Of a stretch of 64,000 nt of DNA, positions 1 through 10,466 are shown one piece after another; the stretch's first letter is position 1, and each line of letters opens with the position of its first letter. The notes beneath the pieces were generated by a model. The model saw only the letters and a list, made by a program, of their open reading frames with translations. It was not told where the DNA came from and did not search any database. The DNA is taken from NCBI GenBank assembly GCA_024663395.1, contig JANFAH010000005.1:1550001-1614000 (forward strand), read 5' to 3'. The position numbers and the translations under genes were made by a program. This stretch comes from Pisolithus tinctorius. Its lineage: Eukaryota > Basidiomycota > Agaricomycetes > Boletales > Pisolithaceae.

Positions 1-647
1 TGATTGAACCACTAGATAGAAACCTCAATTGTGGACACGACATCATGGACGGAATCGAGGTCATTGGACCGTCTAGTCGAATTCATCATCAAAGGTACAT
101 TGCCCAATGCTAGTCCTCCTCGACAACAAATCTCTGGTACTTCTCTACAGTCCTTCCACCTCTTCACAAGAGGCTGCGGCAGCGGCCGAAAGCCTCTGGC
201 TCACCGACGTTGCTATTCATAGCTGGTGCTGCCTTGCGGGTGGCGGATATCACCAGAGTTCTCAAGGATAGGAAACTCCGTGGTGAGAAGGGTGGGGACG
301 TTGCTAAGTTGTTTGCCAGACACATAAAGTTGGAAGAGCATGTTACCTATCTCAGACGGACAAAGATAGGTAGTGCTGCTGGCACGCCGGCACGAGTTGG
401 CAAATTACTCTGTGAAACAGGTAAGGGTTCCCAGCAAATATGAAATGTATTGTGCTCAAAGTTCCCAGACGCCCTTTCCGTGGCCCAGCTGACGCACATC
501 ATGTTGGATGTCTCTTATCAAGATGCGAAGAAACGCAATCTATTTGACATACCGGAAACTCGCGATGAAGTTATCCGCTCTGTTCTTGGGGCACCGAAAC
601 TGCTCCAAGGCATCAAGGAAGGAAGGATCCAGGTCGTCTTGTTTTAG
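1..647 (+). CDS. CMS1: CMS1-like 90S pre-ribosome subunit, 5' truncated by window edge
   Basis: This is the C-terminal part of a Cms1/CMSS1-family protein, a helicase-fold factor associated with the U3-containing small-subunit processome in the nucleolus. Coding passes through at least two frames, so introns are present. One segment in frame 1 ends near LVEFIIK at about base 93. The next, in frame 3, runs from about base 170 and reads GSPTLLFIAGAALRVADITR, then GGDVAKLFARHIKLEEHV and AGTPARVGKLL. A last exon contains LTHIMLDVSYQDAKKRNL and DIPETRDEV and stops at 645-647. The GTPxRVGKL and LDVSxxDxKKR motifs are typical of the family. The start codon lies outside the window and the first intron boundary near bases 93-150 is uncertain. 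The 3' end faces the 3' end of the mL60 gene 79 bases away. Confidence 0.85.
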
Positions 648-726
648 CGGGCGACTACTGCAATACATATTTGGTCTCGTCACATACATAATGCGGCTGC
701 CCGGTGGAAAAGTAGTGTAGCAATTG

Positions 727-1204
727 TTAAAATCCCTTCGGGTTGACTCTCAGCGTCAACTAGAGGGCTTGTCAACATCAGCACGAAAAGTATAAAGGCG
801 TAAATACCGACTCTTGTCCACTTCGGCACCTTGTGAATGCCCTTACGATAGCCGCTAGAGGTAGGGCTGAATACCGTGTACTTGTCCCGCGGGTGCATTT
901 CATGCTCTTTGGGAAGTTGCAGTGCACGGTCCTGATGGGAAACAAACCATGGGTACGGTGGAGAAAGCAGTTCACGACGGAACATACCAAGGCATTGCAT
1001 TGGATGCCGCTTTCCCGGACGGCTTCAATGACCGCGTCAACTCTCTTCAACCGCGCACGGGCATTTGCTTTCCTTGTTGGTGACAGTTTCCATGGTACTT
1101 TCCTGTCGAATTATTAGAGAGTGTGATGAACAACAGAAAGCAAATATACGATACCAGAGCAAACCGCCAAACGAGACGGACGTTGGACGAAACGCACCCA
1201 ACAT
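727..1204 (-). CDS. MRPL31: Mitochondrial large-subunit ribosomal protein mL60 (MRPL31 family)
   Basis: A protein of about 105 residues from four small exons, too fragmented to appear as one ORF. Exon 1 starts with ATG at 1204 and encodes MLGAFRPTSVSFGGLLW. Exon 2 begins KVPWKLSPTRKAN and contains RLKRVDAVIEAVRESGI. Exon 3 holds LPKEHEMHPRDKYTVFSP and GYRKGIHKVPKWTR. Exon 4 is LTLRVNPKGF with the stop at 727-729. The PRDKYTVFxP, GYRKGxHKVPKWT and terminal NPxGF motifs match fungal Mrpl31 (mL60), a fungal component of the mitochondrial 54S subunit. The short Arg-rich N terminus fits mitochondrial import. The gene is divergent from SF3A1, with about 125 bases between start codons. Confidence 0.9.
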
Positions 1205-1329
1205 GTGTGGTCGGAGGCGGAGGACAGGCCGGCGGGAACCAATGCCGGCTTCCCATTTCAAACTCCGACTGCCGAGCTCTTTGTGGTACAACCGACAGGG
1301 ACACGCCTTCGACGATCTCAGCGACAGCC

Positions 1330-3878
1330 ATGGCAGTGGAAACACAAACCATGCAGACTGCTGGTGCTCACGCAATGAACGACAGCGTTGACCTCTCCAT
1401 GTCTAATGGCACCAAGGAACCCACCCTCCGGTTTGCAAGTGGGCTTATTCTGCCTCCCCCAGAAATCAAATGTGAGGGTCTCGTCGCTCCCGGGGTTCGT
1501 GCATTACCAGCTAACATCGATTCTGTAGCTGTTATTGACAGGACTGCCCTGTTTGTGGCCCGTTCTGCCAACCCGCCGATGTTCGAAGACAAAATTCGCG
1601 AAAACCAGCGTCAGGATCCCAAGTTCTCGTTCCTCAACCCTGCCGACCCTTATCATGCTTACTATAGGCATCGAATGGACAGAATATCTGCTGGTGAGGA
1701 ATTGGAGGAGGTTCAACCGGAAAAGGAAAGGACCGAAGGTGTGGAGATAGCTAAACCACCAGAGGACGTCGGGGTCGAGCCTCCTCAACCCCAGTTCGTT
1801 TTGGACATACCCAACATTACTCCCATTGATTTGTACGTTTATATACGAATCCTATCGCAAGCTCTATATTAACGTTGGATCAATTCAGGGACACCATGAA
1901 ATTGACTGCTCTCTTCACTGCCCGACGCGGGCGCGGCTTTCTGGCTGCTCTTTCGCAAAGAGAGGGTCGGAATTACCAATTTGACTTCTTACGTCCAAAT
2001 CATTCGCTTTTTGGCTATTTTAACCGTCTTGTAGAGCAGTATCAGAAAGTACTGTACCCGAGCAAGGAAATGTTGGCCCAGCTCCATGAACGGGCGCAGG
2101 AGGGTGCCCAATGGAAAGCCCTCGAACAGTCCAGGAAATATGCACGGTGGGAGCGGCTGAAGCAGGAGAAGGACAAAAAGAGGCAAGACGATCAGGAGGC
2201 CGAGAAACGTACGTCTTATACGTTCGATAGACTGAGGCAGTCAACTCAAAAGTTTTATAGTCGCGTTTGCGGAAATTGATTGGCATGACTACGCTATAGT
2301 CCAAACGATTGAATTCACTGCGGCAGACGCAAACACAGAATTGCCTCCGCCGATGAGTCTCCAAGAGGTTGAAAACATGACATTGGCGCAAAAGAGGATG
2401 GCCGCGATGATAATGGAAAACACGGCAGATGAGATAGAGGCACACCGCGCAAGACAAGCTGCTGCAGAAGCAGAAGCAGCCGCTGCGGTAGGCTCGGCTG
2501 GTGCTGCTGTGGTTACAACAACGGATAATTTGGACGAGGAGGACGCAGCCATGGAAGAAAGTGAAGATGAGGATGAGGAAGCGCAGCGCAAGAAACGAGA
2601 AGAAGAAGAGAGAATGAGGGAGTTGGAGCGTGCCAAGGCCATCCAGGCCAGTGCTAACGTTGCGGGTCCGATGAAGATCAAGACGGACTACGTTCCAAAG
2701 CGTTCGTTTACATTTCCTTTGGCCGATGGGTATCTGCTGACGATCATCACTCAGTCGGCTCTAAGAAGAATGCGACACTCACGACTTGCGCCATTTGCAG
2801 CCAGCAAATTCCAGTGGACGAACTCGACGAGCACATGCGGATCGAGTTGCTGGATCCCAAGTGGAAATCTCAGAGAGATGCTTTGGAAGCTCGCAAAGTA
2901 CAGGCTTCGGAGCTGATGCGCGGTGCGAACGTCGTCACATCGCTCAAAAACCTTGCAAGCACGCGTGTCGATATATTCGGTACAGGGGCCGATGAAGAAC
3001 GCAGGAAGAGAGAGGAAGAGGAGGAACGTGCTCGTCGCAAAGAAAGAGAGAAGGTTGTGTGGGACGGTCACACGGCGACCAAAGTCAGCACGATGGACAA
3101 ATACTCGACGAATGTCAACTTTGACGAACAAATCGCTGCAATCCACCGTGCAAAGGGCCTTGGCCCACAAGAACCTAATGCTATTGGTCCGGGCATTGGC
3201 CCTGCTGCCGCTCCACCTCCCCCGATAACCACCCTCCCCCCGCCACCCGCCTCGCTACCTGCTCCTCCTACTCAAGCGACAACCGCTAACCCAAACTTTG
3301 CTACCGCTACTGTGTCATCCGGACCTCAGCCGGCGTCAGCGTTTCAGCCACCTCCGGTTATGCTTCCCCCACTTCATTACCAGGGTCTCGACGCTGCGCA
3401 GCCGTTCGGGTTCCAGCCTCCACCTCCTGGCATGCACCCTCCACGCATGCCAGGGCCACCGCCACAGACAGGGACGGTGCGAAGCGCTGACCAAGTCGAA
3501 GGGCTTGAGGAACAACCCCAGATTAAGAGACAAAAGATCGCTAAACTTCCAGGAGGGGCACTCTACCCTGAAGCAGACTGGATCGCCATGCATCCCTACA
3601 CTATATCGCTTAGCATTCAACTTCCCAGCGACCCTTCGAAGCCGGAGTGGAAGTTGGACGGACAAGTTGTGACGGTGTCTGACCTTCCGCTCACGCTTCT
3701 TGTATCCACTCTCCGTGATCGCTTCCTGCAAACCACGGGGAGTACCTTACCTGCCTCGAGAATTCGGTTGTCGTTCATGGCCAAAATGTTGACTAATTCC
3801 AACACCATTGCGTTCTACAATCTGGAGGATGAGGATCTCATAGTACTAAGCGTGAGTGCGGAGAAGAAGAGGAGATGA
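1330..3878 (+). CDS. SF3A1: Splicing factor 3A subunit 1 (SF3A1/Prp21 family)
   Basis: Component of the SF3a complex of the U2 snRNP, needed for prespliceosome assembly. Four exons (1330-1832, 1889-2208, 2261-2701, 2755-3878) join in frame to 795 residues. SURP module 1 lies near residues 70-115 (FEDKIRENQRQDPKFSFLN, then DPYHAYYRHRM). SURP module 2 lies near 168-220 (MKLTALFTARRGRGFL, NYQFDFLRPNHSLFGYF). Then come a charged coiled-coil region, AEIDWHDYAIV, an acidic stretch, a CAICSQQIPVDELDEHMRIE segment, a long Pro-rich tract (about 3200-3470) and a C-terminal ubiquitin-like domain beginning KPEWKLDGQVV. I chose the ATG at 1330. In-frame ATGs further upstream would read through exon 1 of the oppositely oriented mL60 gene and add no family-like sequence. 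Confidence 0.95.
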
Positions 3879-4253
3879 CAGTGTATTGTGACTCGTGTAA
3901 GGGGGGCACTGACTACGTGGGGCCCCGGCATGTTGTACCGTACTACACTCAATTTTCGTATACAGATGCGTGTCGCAGGACATAAGTTACGTGAGAACGA
4001 AAGGAAGACGATAGTAATACACGTATATGATCTAGATCGCCAAACCATATGTAGGAAATGCTGCATGGATGCTGTGACAAAGCTGAAACAAGAAAAAATA
4101 TCAATAAAACCCTATGAACGCAACCCGGATGAGAAATCGACGACGAAATCAAGCCTGATAACCTAAAACCCGAAGTGACGATGACCAGAATAATACACGA
4201 TAAACCCAGAAAGTGAAGGTTGTGAGATGCCTCTGCCCAAAAATGACAAACTT

Positions 4254-4272
4254 GACGACGACGACGACGACG
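4254..4272. repeat. GAC trinucleotide microsatellite
   Basis: Six tandem GAC units in non-coding sequence downstream of SF3A1. The run is short and lies in no ORF that I support. Confidence 0.8.
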
Positions 4273-4312
4273 TGAGGTAAGTCGTAAGAATGAAACGTGA
4301 TTCCGTGGCAAT

Positions 4313-4738
4313 TCAGTGGAGCACGACTTGGCTGTAATAACGTGTGCAATGGATGGCGAGTGGTGGTATGTGCGTGGAAGTCATGTATACATCATGCGGA
4401 GGCGAAGATCGCGGTCGCAAGATGGGAGATGGAGGTGGGAGTAGAAAATGGCCGTGAGAGGAATCTGAGGTGCAAGAAGATGGCATGGAAGAGTCTGACT
4501 CCTCGCTCCCAATGATCGAGTCCCTGTCTACGGGGACCATGTCCCTCAGCCACTCATCATCCTGGCGAGAGGGCCAGCGACGAACGGAAGATTTTCTGCA
4601 AAAGATGCTGTTTGGAGATGACAGATAGTGCGAGTTTACGAGCGAGGGAGGTGTCGGAGCAGCGTCCACCAGCTTCCTAGCACACCCGAGCGAATAAGAG
4701 AGAGAACGCCTCGATCGGACGCGAACGTGCGACTGCAT
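4313..4738 (-). CDS. Hypothetical small serine-rich protein (doubtful)
   Basis: An uninterrupted frame of 141 codons from ATG at 4738 to the stop at 4313. I do not recognise the product. The first 20 residues are Arg/Ser-rich. The middle contains RRWPSRQDDEWLRDMVPVD followed by an acidic Ser-rich stretch, and the C terminus is Pro-rich then His/Thr-rich. A TATA-like string lies on the minus strand near 4875, about 130 bases upstream of the ATG. Against it, there is no domain, no family resemblance and an unusual lack of introns. It could be a lineage-specific gene or chance coding in GC-rich DNA. Confidence 0.3.
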   Translation of the reverse strand: MQSHVRVRSRRSLSYSLGCARKLVDAAPTPPSLVNSHYLSSPNSIFCRKSSVRRWPSRQDDEWLRDMVPVDRDSIIGSEESDSSMPSSCTSDSSHGHFLLPPPSPILRPRSSPPHDVYMTSTHIPPLAIHCTRYYSQVVLH

Positions 4739-5109
4739 GTCGATCGATGTACAGTTTCCAGGATATCTCCCACCAGAAAGAGTCCTCAACTAGTGGGATG
4801 TCAGTTCTCGTCGCTGAGAACACTGAGAGGGGAGGGATGTCTTAGGGGCGACAACGGCGTTGACGGGGGGTCTCTTATATCGACGATTTCTCCGATTACA
4901 AATCTACCGCAGCTGCCCTTGGTGCTGACATAATACTCACAGTAGATGGCTGGACCGACCGAAGACGAAATTAATCCAATACCATGCCAGACGGAACGCC
5001 CGGGACATGTTACATACACAGCTCTAGCTCTATTACACCCAGGGAAAGCAGGAGTCTATGAAGAATCTACACTCACGCACATACCGCGACACGCCTCCAA
5101 CACGCTGAG

Positions 5110-6336
5110 TCACAGTACTCGCCGGCACAGAAGCCCCACAACAAGCACGAGCAACACGCAGATCACAGTATCCAGTAGCAGCGGCGGTCGTAACGTACTA
5201 CGACGGGCGGGATTCAGCGCGCTAACAAGGTTAGATTGATCCCACGTTTCCGGCACACGCTCTGGATCCTGTCTGATCGCAGTTGGCGGGGATGTGCCCG
5301 GCTGTGTCGAAGACGTTTCAGGGTTATTTCTGGCCGGGTCATCGGAATTTGCCAGAAAGGGATCCAGGGACGAGTGCGTGTGCGCCCGGGTAATAGGCTC
5401 GTTCTCCGGAGTCTCGCCAACGGATTCCGGGGAACCGTCGACTTTAGAGGGGAGATCTGGAAGACACTCCAGATTACTCAATCGGCACTTGGGGCACACC
5501 CACTCGCGAGACCTAGTCATTCGCATCATTCAGATCAGGAGTTGCCACGGCTAACAGGAGCATGCTGCTTACAGCTGAGCCAGACGCTTCCGCTCCGAGA
5601 TGGGATACTCCACCGAGCCCACCCCATTGGCTGCTTGCCCCCTCAGAGGGAAGAAGCCTTGGAGGCCGAGGATGGCTACCGCAGTCGTCAGACGTTATTT
5701 TAGTGAGACCAGCAAGCATGTACCTGTCCTTACTCCCCAGGCGGGCTGCCACTCCTCTTCGTGGTCTTGAGAATCAGTCAGTCTAGACCTGCGTAGAACC
5801 AACGAGGCTTCGGCACCTACAATTCGTGAAACTGATGCAGATCTGGAACGTTTGGGTCTCGCTAACGCGGATAGTTGTTGGTCAAACAAATTCCCATACC
5901 TTGGTATTAAGCTCAAAGCGGCCGTTTGGCGTAAGCATCATGAGTGATGGCGGTCTGAATGGGTATTCTGCAGGCAAGAGAATGCGGAAATGGTACAATC
6001 CACCCTCAAACTCCGTCCCAATGGGCCCTCTTAGGGTGCAATGCCACTCCTGTAATCCAGGATAACACGTAATTATCTGCTCCAACGCGACGTGTACTTA
6101 CGAAGATATCGTCCTGAATGTTCAACGAGGTGAGTGACTGGGTGCGAACCGATAATAATTTGGAGGGTCCTACCTCGAGTGGTGCAGCATGGTAGTCTGC
6201 ACATGGATCGTTTGCGAGTTCTCTGGCCTCCTGCATGATTCGCTTGACAGCTTCAAGAACCGGCGCTCAATACTCGGACTACGAATAAGAATGGACTCTG
6301 AAGTATACCAGTGTTGTTTCTATTCAATGGAGGCAT
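5110..6336 (-). CDS. Tail-anchored ER ubiquitin-conjugating enzyme (UBE2J/Ubc6 family)
   Basis: An E2 enzyme of the ER membrane acting in ER-associated degradation. It has at least six short introns. Exon 1 (start 6336) reads MPPLNRNNT and joins to AVKRIMQEARELANDPCADY. The UBC fold follows with DDIFEWHCTLRGP, GTEFEGGLYHFRI and LPAEYPFRPPSLMMLTPNGRF. The catalytic Cys is in ICISFTN, spliced to YHEEEWQPAWGVRT. Next come AILGLQGFFPLRGQAANGVG, a Ser/Pro/Glu-rich cytosolic linker and a hydrophobic C-terminal anchor (LDTVICVLLVLVVGLLC) ending RRVL with the stop at 5110-5112. The WQPAWGVRT and LQGFxPL motifs and the tail anchor place it in the UBE2J1/Ubc6 group; I did not assign it to J1 or J2. It is divergent from mS37, with about 155 bases between the start codons. 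Confidence 0.9.
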
Positions 6337-6491
6337 TGCTTCGATGAAGCGAGGCGGCAGGAGGGTGAGGACTGGTAAGGACGCTCAAGTTGTAGTATGC
6401 ACCCGGAATAATGCAACGTGGAGCAGAGGGCCTGGCACGTGACCAACTCTACGCTGAAACCCTTCATTCAGACTGGAAACCTTCGTTCACC

Positions 6492-6858
6492 ATGGTTCAT
6501 ATTGCGAATGTCAAGGTCAGGCCTCGCAAGGGTGCGTTTCTGGGCAGACACTCAAAGTTGTCAAATACTGATTCCCGTCTAGTCACAACACCTGTTCCAT
6601 GTCGAAGCGAGCTAGTTGCCATGCTTGGATGTTGGGCTGCCACGGGTGACGTCCTTTCGACTGACCCCAACAGGTGCAAAATGGTAGCCGAGACGTTGTT
6701 CCAATGCATGCGGACCGCGGTGAGTACATCGATGGGTTCTCATAACAAAAAGAACTGTCACTGACGCTCAGCTCTCCCCCGGTCAGCCCGTGGCGGGTAA
6801 ACCTCACAAGCCCGCTATCAATTATCACCTCAGTAAACTGAGCAAAAAAGCCAAATAG
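6492..6858 (+). CDS. MRP10: Mitochondrial small-subunit ribosomal protein mS37 (MRP10/CHCHD1 family)
   Basis: A twin CX9C protein of the mitochondrial small ribosomal subunit, imported through the Mia40 route. There are three exons. Exon 1 from ATG 6492 gives MVHIANVKVRPRK. Exon 2 gives TTPVPCRSELVAMLGCWAAT and CKMVAETLFQCMRTA. Exon 3 gives a basic tail, HKPAINYHLSKLSKKAK, with the stop at 6856-6858. Both cysteine pairs have exactly nine residues between them (CRSELVAMLGC and CKMVAETLFQC). The length of about 87 residues and the PxINYHL tail fit Mrp10. An in-frame upstream extension to 6411 exists but does not resemble the family. Confidence 0.9.
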
Positions 6859-7316
6859 AGCGTATGTTATCGATTCCCTAATGCCGATTCTGCCACGATA
6901 CGGCCCACGTTGGAAGCAAACCCGTGTCCCTCACGGTCAACGTTCATACGCGTGTTAATATGAACTTTCGAGGGAGTTGTTTGTATGTGACGCACAACTG
7001 GCCCTACCATTCAATCATTGGTGCAGATTGCCGTGGACGTTGGTCATAATTAGACTAGCCATGTTAGACGTTGTTTATATCGTCAGAATCGTGATGCAGA
7101 CGTCTTGTCTTTAGACGGTAAGTCTTATTAGTTGACGAGTCCGTGAAGCCATGGCGTGAACAGCCAGAACGTTGTGTCCCTCATGCATATGTCCCTGGGA
7201 AGGTGTGTCCTATATACTGCTTTGGAACGGCATACGCCAGTGAGACATAATCAAAACACTACCTGCGGGGACCAGACACACTCTACGCTCTTCATTACTC
7301 CTTCCTGAAGATTTCC
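6859..7316 (+). promoter_or_regulatory. Upstream region of NYN-LOTUS copy 1 (duplicated)
   Basis: About 460 bases without a gene between mS37 and the first NYN-LOTUS gene. From about 6931 onward it resembles 10811-11139 in front of copy 2. Shared strings include TCAACGTTCATAC, CGTCAGAATCGT, GTCCCTGGGAAGGTG and CAGTGAGACATAATCAAAAC. Small indels separate the two copies. It presumably holds the promoter; no individual element was identified. Confidence 0.6.
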
Positions 7317-10300
7317 ATGGTCAACCAAGACAAGGTGGCCATATTCTGGGACTTTGGTCGGTGCCATTTACGTCCCGGAAGGCATCTTGTAATCCACCAG
7401 CGCTACTTGTAGAAAATTGTTGTCCTCCCTCGACGCAGGGATTGGGATATGATATTGTGAATAACATCGGGCGCATAGCTCGCATATTTGGATCCGTAAC
7501 CACCTTCAAAGCATACCTGGACATATCGAGCCAACCTCCCAAGTCCACAGCTCTTCGTTCAGAGCTTCAGCTATCCGGCGTCTCGGTGGTAGATTGTCCT
7601 CACAACGGCAAGAAAGATGTTGTTGACAAGATGGCCATGGGTATGTCCGTGAAATACTTTCGGAGCCTTTTTCACTGATAAAATGCCGTCAAGTCGATAT
7701 GTTCGCTTTTGCTGTTGACAACCCTGCACCCGCTACTGTTATCCTCATTGCTGCGGATAGAGACTATGCCTATGCAATCTCCACTCTCCGACTTCGTAAT
7801 TACAAGGTTCTATTGATCACCCCATGCGTCTCGACCTGTCTCGAGGCTTGTGCCTCGTTCGTCATAGACTGGAATGTCGCCCTCACGAAGACTAGAACAG
7901 AGTCAAAAAATGATTCCGTTCGGCGACCATATGTTGACATTGAGGCCAGTCTTTTCGATAGACTCTCACAGGAAGTCTCCCAATTTGGCAAAAATTTGAC
8001 TGTGATCTCTGCCCCGCTAGAAGCCGTAAAGCCTCAGCGAATCAATGCGCAAGACTTGCTTCGTCCATACGTTCCCGACAATGATGCCAACGTTACGAGT
8101 GAATCCAAGTTTGCTCAAGGATCCTCAGAAGGCACCAACCAGTGTACTAACGGGAATGATGATTCCTCAGTTTCCGTTACACCTGCACCAAAGGTGCCTG
8201 CGTCTCCCCGCCACTCGTCTTTGACTCTGCCGTCTCTTTTGCGCACACACAATATTCGTCCAGACACAGTTTCGAAGCCAAGCGGCGAGGTTTCACGACT
8301 TGTCACGGGGACCCCTCTAATACAATCTGGCACCTGCCTCAGGGTATCTGATGATGCAGGTGCAATCACTGAGCTTTCCGATTCATTTGTATCGAATAGT
8401 GCTGAAAATCGCCGGTCCTCGAAAGATGAGCCACCGTCATCCCTCCTGACAGGTCCTCTCAGTGACACTTCCCAGAAGAACTTGGTAGACATGCCGATAC
8501 TCGAAACAGCGCGGGTTGTGGCTCCGTTGTCCAGGTCGAGTCCGGCCAAACCTGCTGTAGGCAGTAATCTCGCGACAGCCTATTTTCTCGCCAAAAGCAA
8601 TCATCACCCAGCTGATGAGCTGACTGCTTGGAGGAGCTCTTCCTCCCTTTTCCATTTTAGTCTGCATGGGTGCCGTAACGACAGTAGTCGTAACATCCCT
8701 CCGGTGTCGGCGAACGGTGATAACAACAGCGGTGTTCCTACAGAGAACACCTCAACGAGCTGCCAAGAATTTACACCTTCTCTGAAGGCGACTAGCCTGC
8801 CCGTGGAAAGACAAAGCACACCCACAAACCCAGCGGGGGGTGTCTCAACAGAGCCAAGGGATAGTGACAACTCTTCTGGTGTCTCTTCTCCTACCTTCCG
8901 TGCCACATCTAATGTGGTTCCTGGATCTCCGGCGCTCCACCCACTAGCTTGGCCTGCAAGCGATATGCCGACAAACACAGTGACAGAACAAGCTAATCGG
9001 GAGCAAATTCGATGGCAATTCCTCCCATTGATTCGAGTCCTAGTCGCGGATCGTCATAGGAGGGTTTTTCGTTCCAATCGCTCCGATGTTGCAATGGCGG
9101 TTCTGCAAATTGACAAGAATGCGTACAAGCGTGTCGGAGCAACTAAATTTAAGCATTACACGTTCCATGCCGAGCGAGTGGGTTTGGTGGTGCTCGGCGG
9201 CGCAGAGAATGATGCATGGATTGCGTTGCATCCAAAATGGTTCTGCGAGGCAGAAAGGACCGAATATCAATCCATCGCATCGATGGAGGATGATTTACGC
9301 GCTGTGGATGGAGACACAGAACAGATGGTGGCTCCGTTGTCTGGGTCGAGTCCACCCGTACCGGCTATGGCCACCGATCTCGCCACAGCTCATTGTTCCC
9401 ACAAAGGTGATCACCCACCGGCCGATATTTTGACTACCGGTAGGATCTCTTCACCTTTTAGTCAACCTAGTCTGCACGGGAGTCGCATTCCTCCGATTTC
9501 GGCGAACGGCGATAGCAACACCATCGTTCCTGCGGACAAGAGCTCAACAAACATCGCACCTTCCCAAAAAGAACCCACCCTGTCCACGGAGAAACAAATT
9601 ACATATGCAAACTCAGTGGAAGGTATCGCGAAAGAGCCAATGGGCAATCGTAATCCCTTTAGGATCTCTTTCCCCGCCTCACATGCCGCATTGAATGTGA
9701 TTCCTGGATCTCCGGTGGCTCAGACACAAGCTTGTCCCGCAAGCGATATGCCCACAAGCACAGCAACAAGACAAGTTAATCGAGAACAAATTCGATGGCA
9801 ATTCCTCCCATTGATTCGAGTCCTGGTCGTGGATCGGCGTAAAAGGATTTTTCGCTCCAATCACTCCGATATTGCGATGGCACTTATGCAAATCGACAAG
9901 AATGCGTACAAGCGCGTTGGGGCAACTAGATTTAAGCATTACATAACCCTTGCCCAGCGAGTGGGTTTGGTGGTACTCGGCGGTGCGGAGAATGATGCAT
10001 GGATTGCGCTGCACCCAGAATGGTTCAGCGAAGCAGAAAGAACCGAATATCAATCTATCACGGCGATGGAAGGTAATTCATGTGGAATAGATGGAAAGCA
10101 GACCAGTACTTCCAGAGAAATTGGTGCCGGCTGTTTTCAACCCTTGGTGGATATTCTGGTGCAATTCCACCAGTCAGGCGTGCGACCTGTGCTACGGTCA
10201 CGGATCGGTCAGATGTTAGAGCCGACCGTCTACCGAGAGGCAGGAGTGCCCTGCTTCGCAGAGTACGTTGCTCGTGCTGTCGAAGTAGGTATTGTCATGT

Positions 10301-10380
10301 GTGGCGGTGTAGGGGGTTATGCTTGGATACGCTTACATCCTGACGTTGAAACACAAGTGAATGACACCTACTACATGTGA
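7317..10380 (+). CDS. NYN-domain nuclease with three LOTUS (OST-HTH) domains, copy 1
   Basis: A predicted RNA endonuclease of the limkain-b1/MARF1-like NYN group. Three exons (7317-7356, 7413-7640, 7694-10380) join in frame to 984 residues. The first join creates WDFENCCPPS and the second MAMVDMFAFAVDN. The NYN domain (about residues 1-165) keeps the acidic residues expected of this PIN-like fold: Asp in WDFEN, CPHNGKKDVVDK and AADRDYAY. A long Ser/Pro/Thr-rich linker follows. LOTUS-like domains lie near 525-605 and 786-865 (both QIRWQFLPLIRVLV ... VGLVVLGGAENDAWIALHP) and near 902-975 (CFQPLVDILV ... AGVPCFAEYV ... GYAWIRLHP). LOTUS domains are known RNA-binding, in some cases G-quadruplex-binding, modules. 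The stop TGA at 10378 falls where copy 2 reads TCA. Function beyond likely RNA binding and cleavage is inference. Confidence 0.85.
8515..9309 (+). repeat. Internal LOTUS-plus-linker repeat, unit A of NYN-LOTUS copy 1
   Basis: The first of two direct repeats inside the last exon. Each begins at VAPLS(R/G)SS, passes through HPPAD or HHPAD and SLHG(C/S)R, and ends after the LOTUS domain at about ERTEYQSI. The offset is 810 bases at the left end and 783 at the LOTUS domain, so unit B has lost 27 bases (nine codons). Confidence 0.85.
9325..10095 (+). repeat. Internal LOTUS-plus-linker repeat, unit B of NYN-LOTUS copy 1
   Basis: The second copy of the 8515-9309 unit. The paralogous gene at 11140-13573 has only one such unit (about 12490-13260), so the extra unit is either a gain in copy 1 or a loss in copy 2. 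Confidence 0.85.
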
Positions 10381-10466
10381 TTTGGTGCGTCCTCTGGGTG
10401 GATTACCAGCTAAAGGGGTATCATACGTCTATGCAGCGTAATGTCTTGTTGTATATTTGTGTACCG

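Larger units (their letters stand above)
3879..5109. other. Intergenic region, 1.2 kb, with one doubtful small ORF
   Basis: This separates the 3' ends of SF3A1 and the E2 gene. It contains A-rich stretches (about 4080-4110) that could serve 3' end formation, a GAC trinucleotide run and the uncertain minus-strand ORF listed separately. No RNA gene was recognised. Confidence 0.6.
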
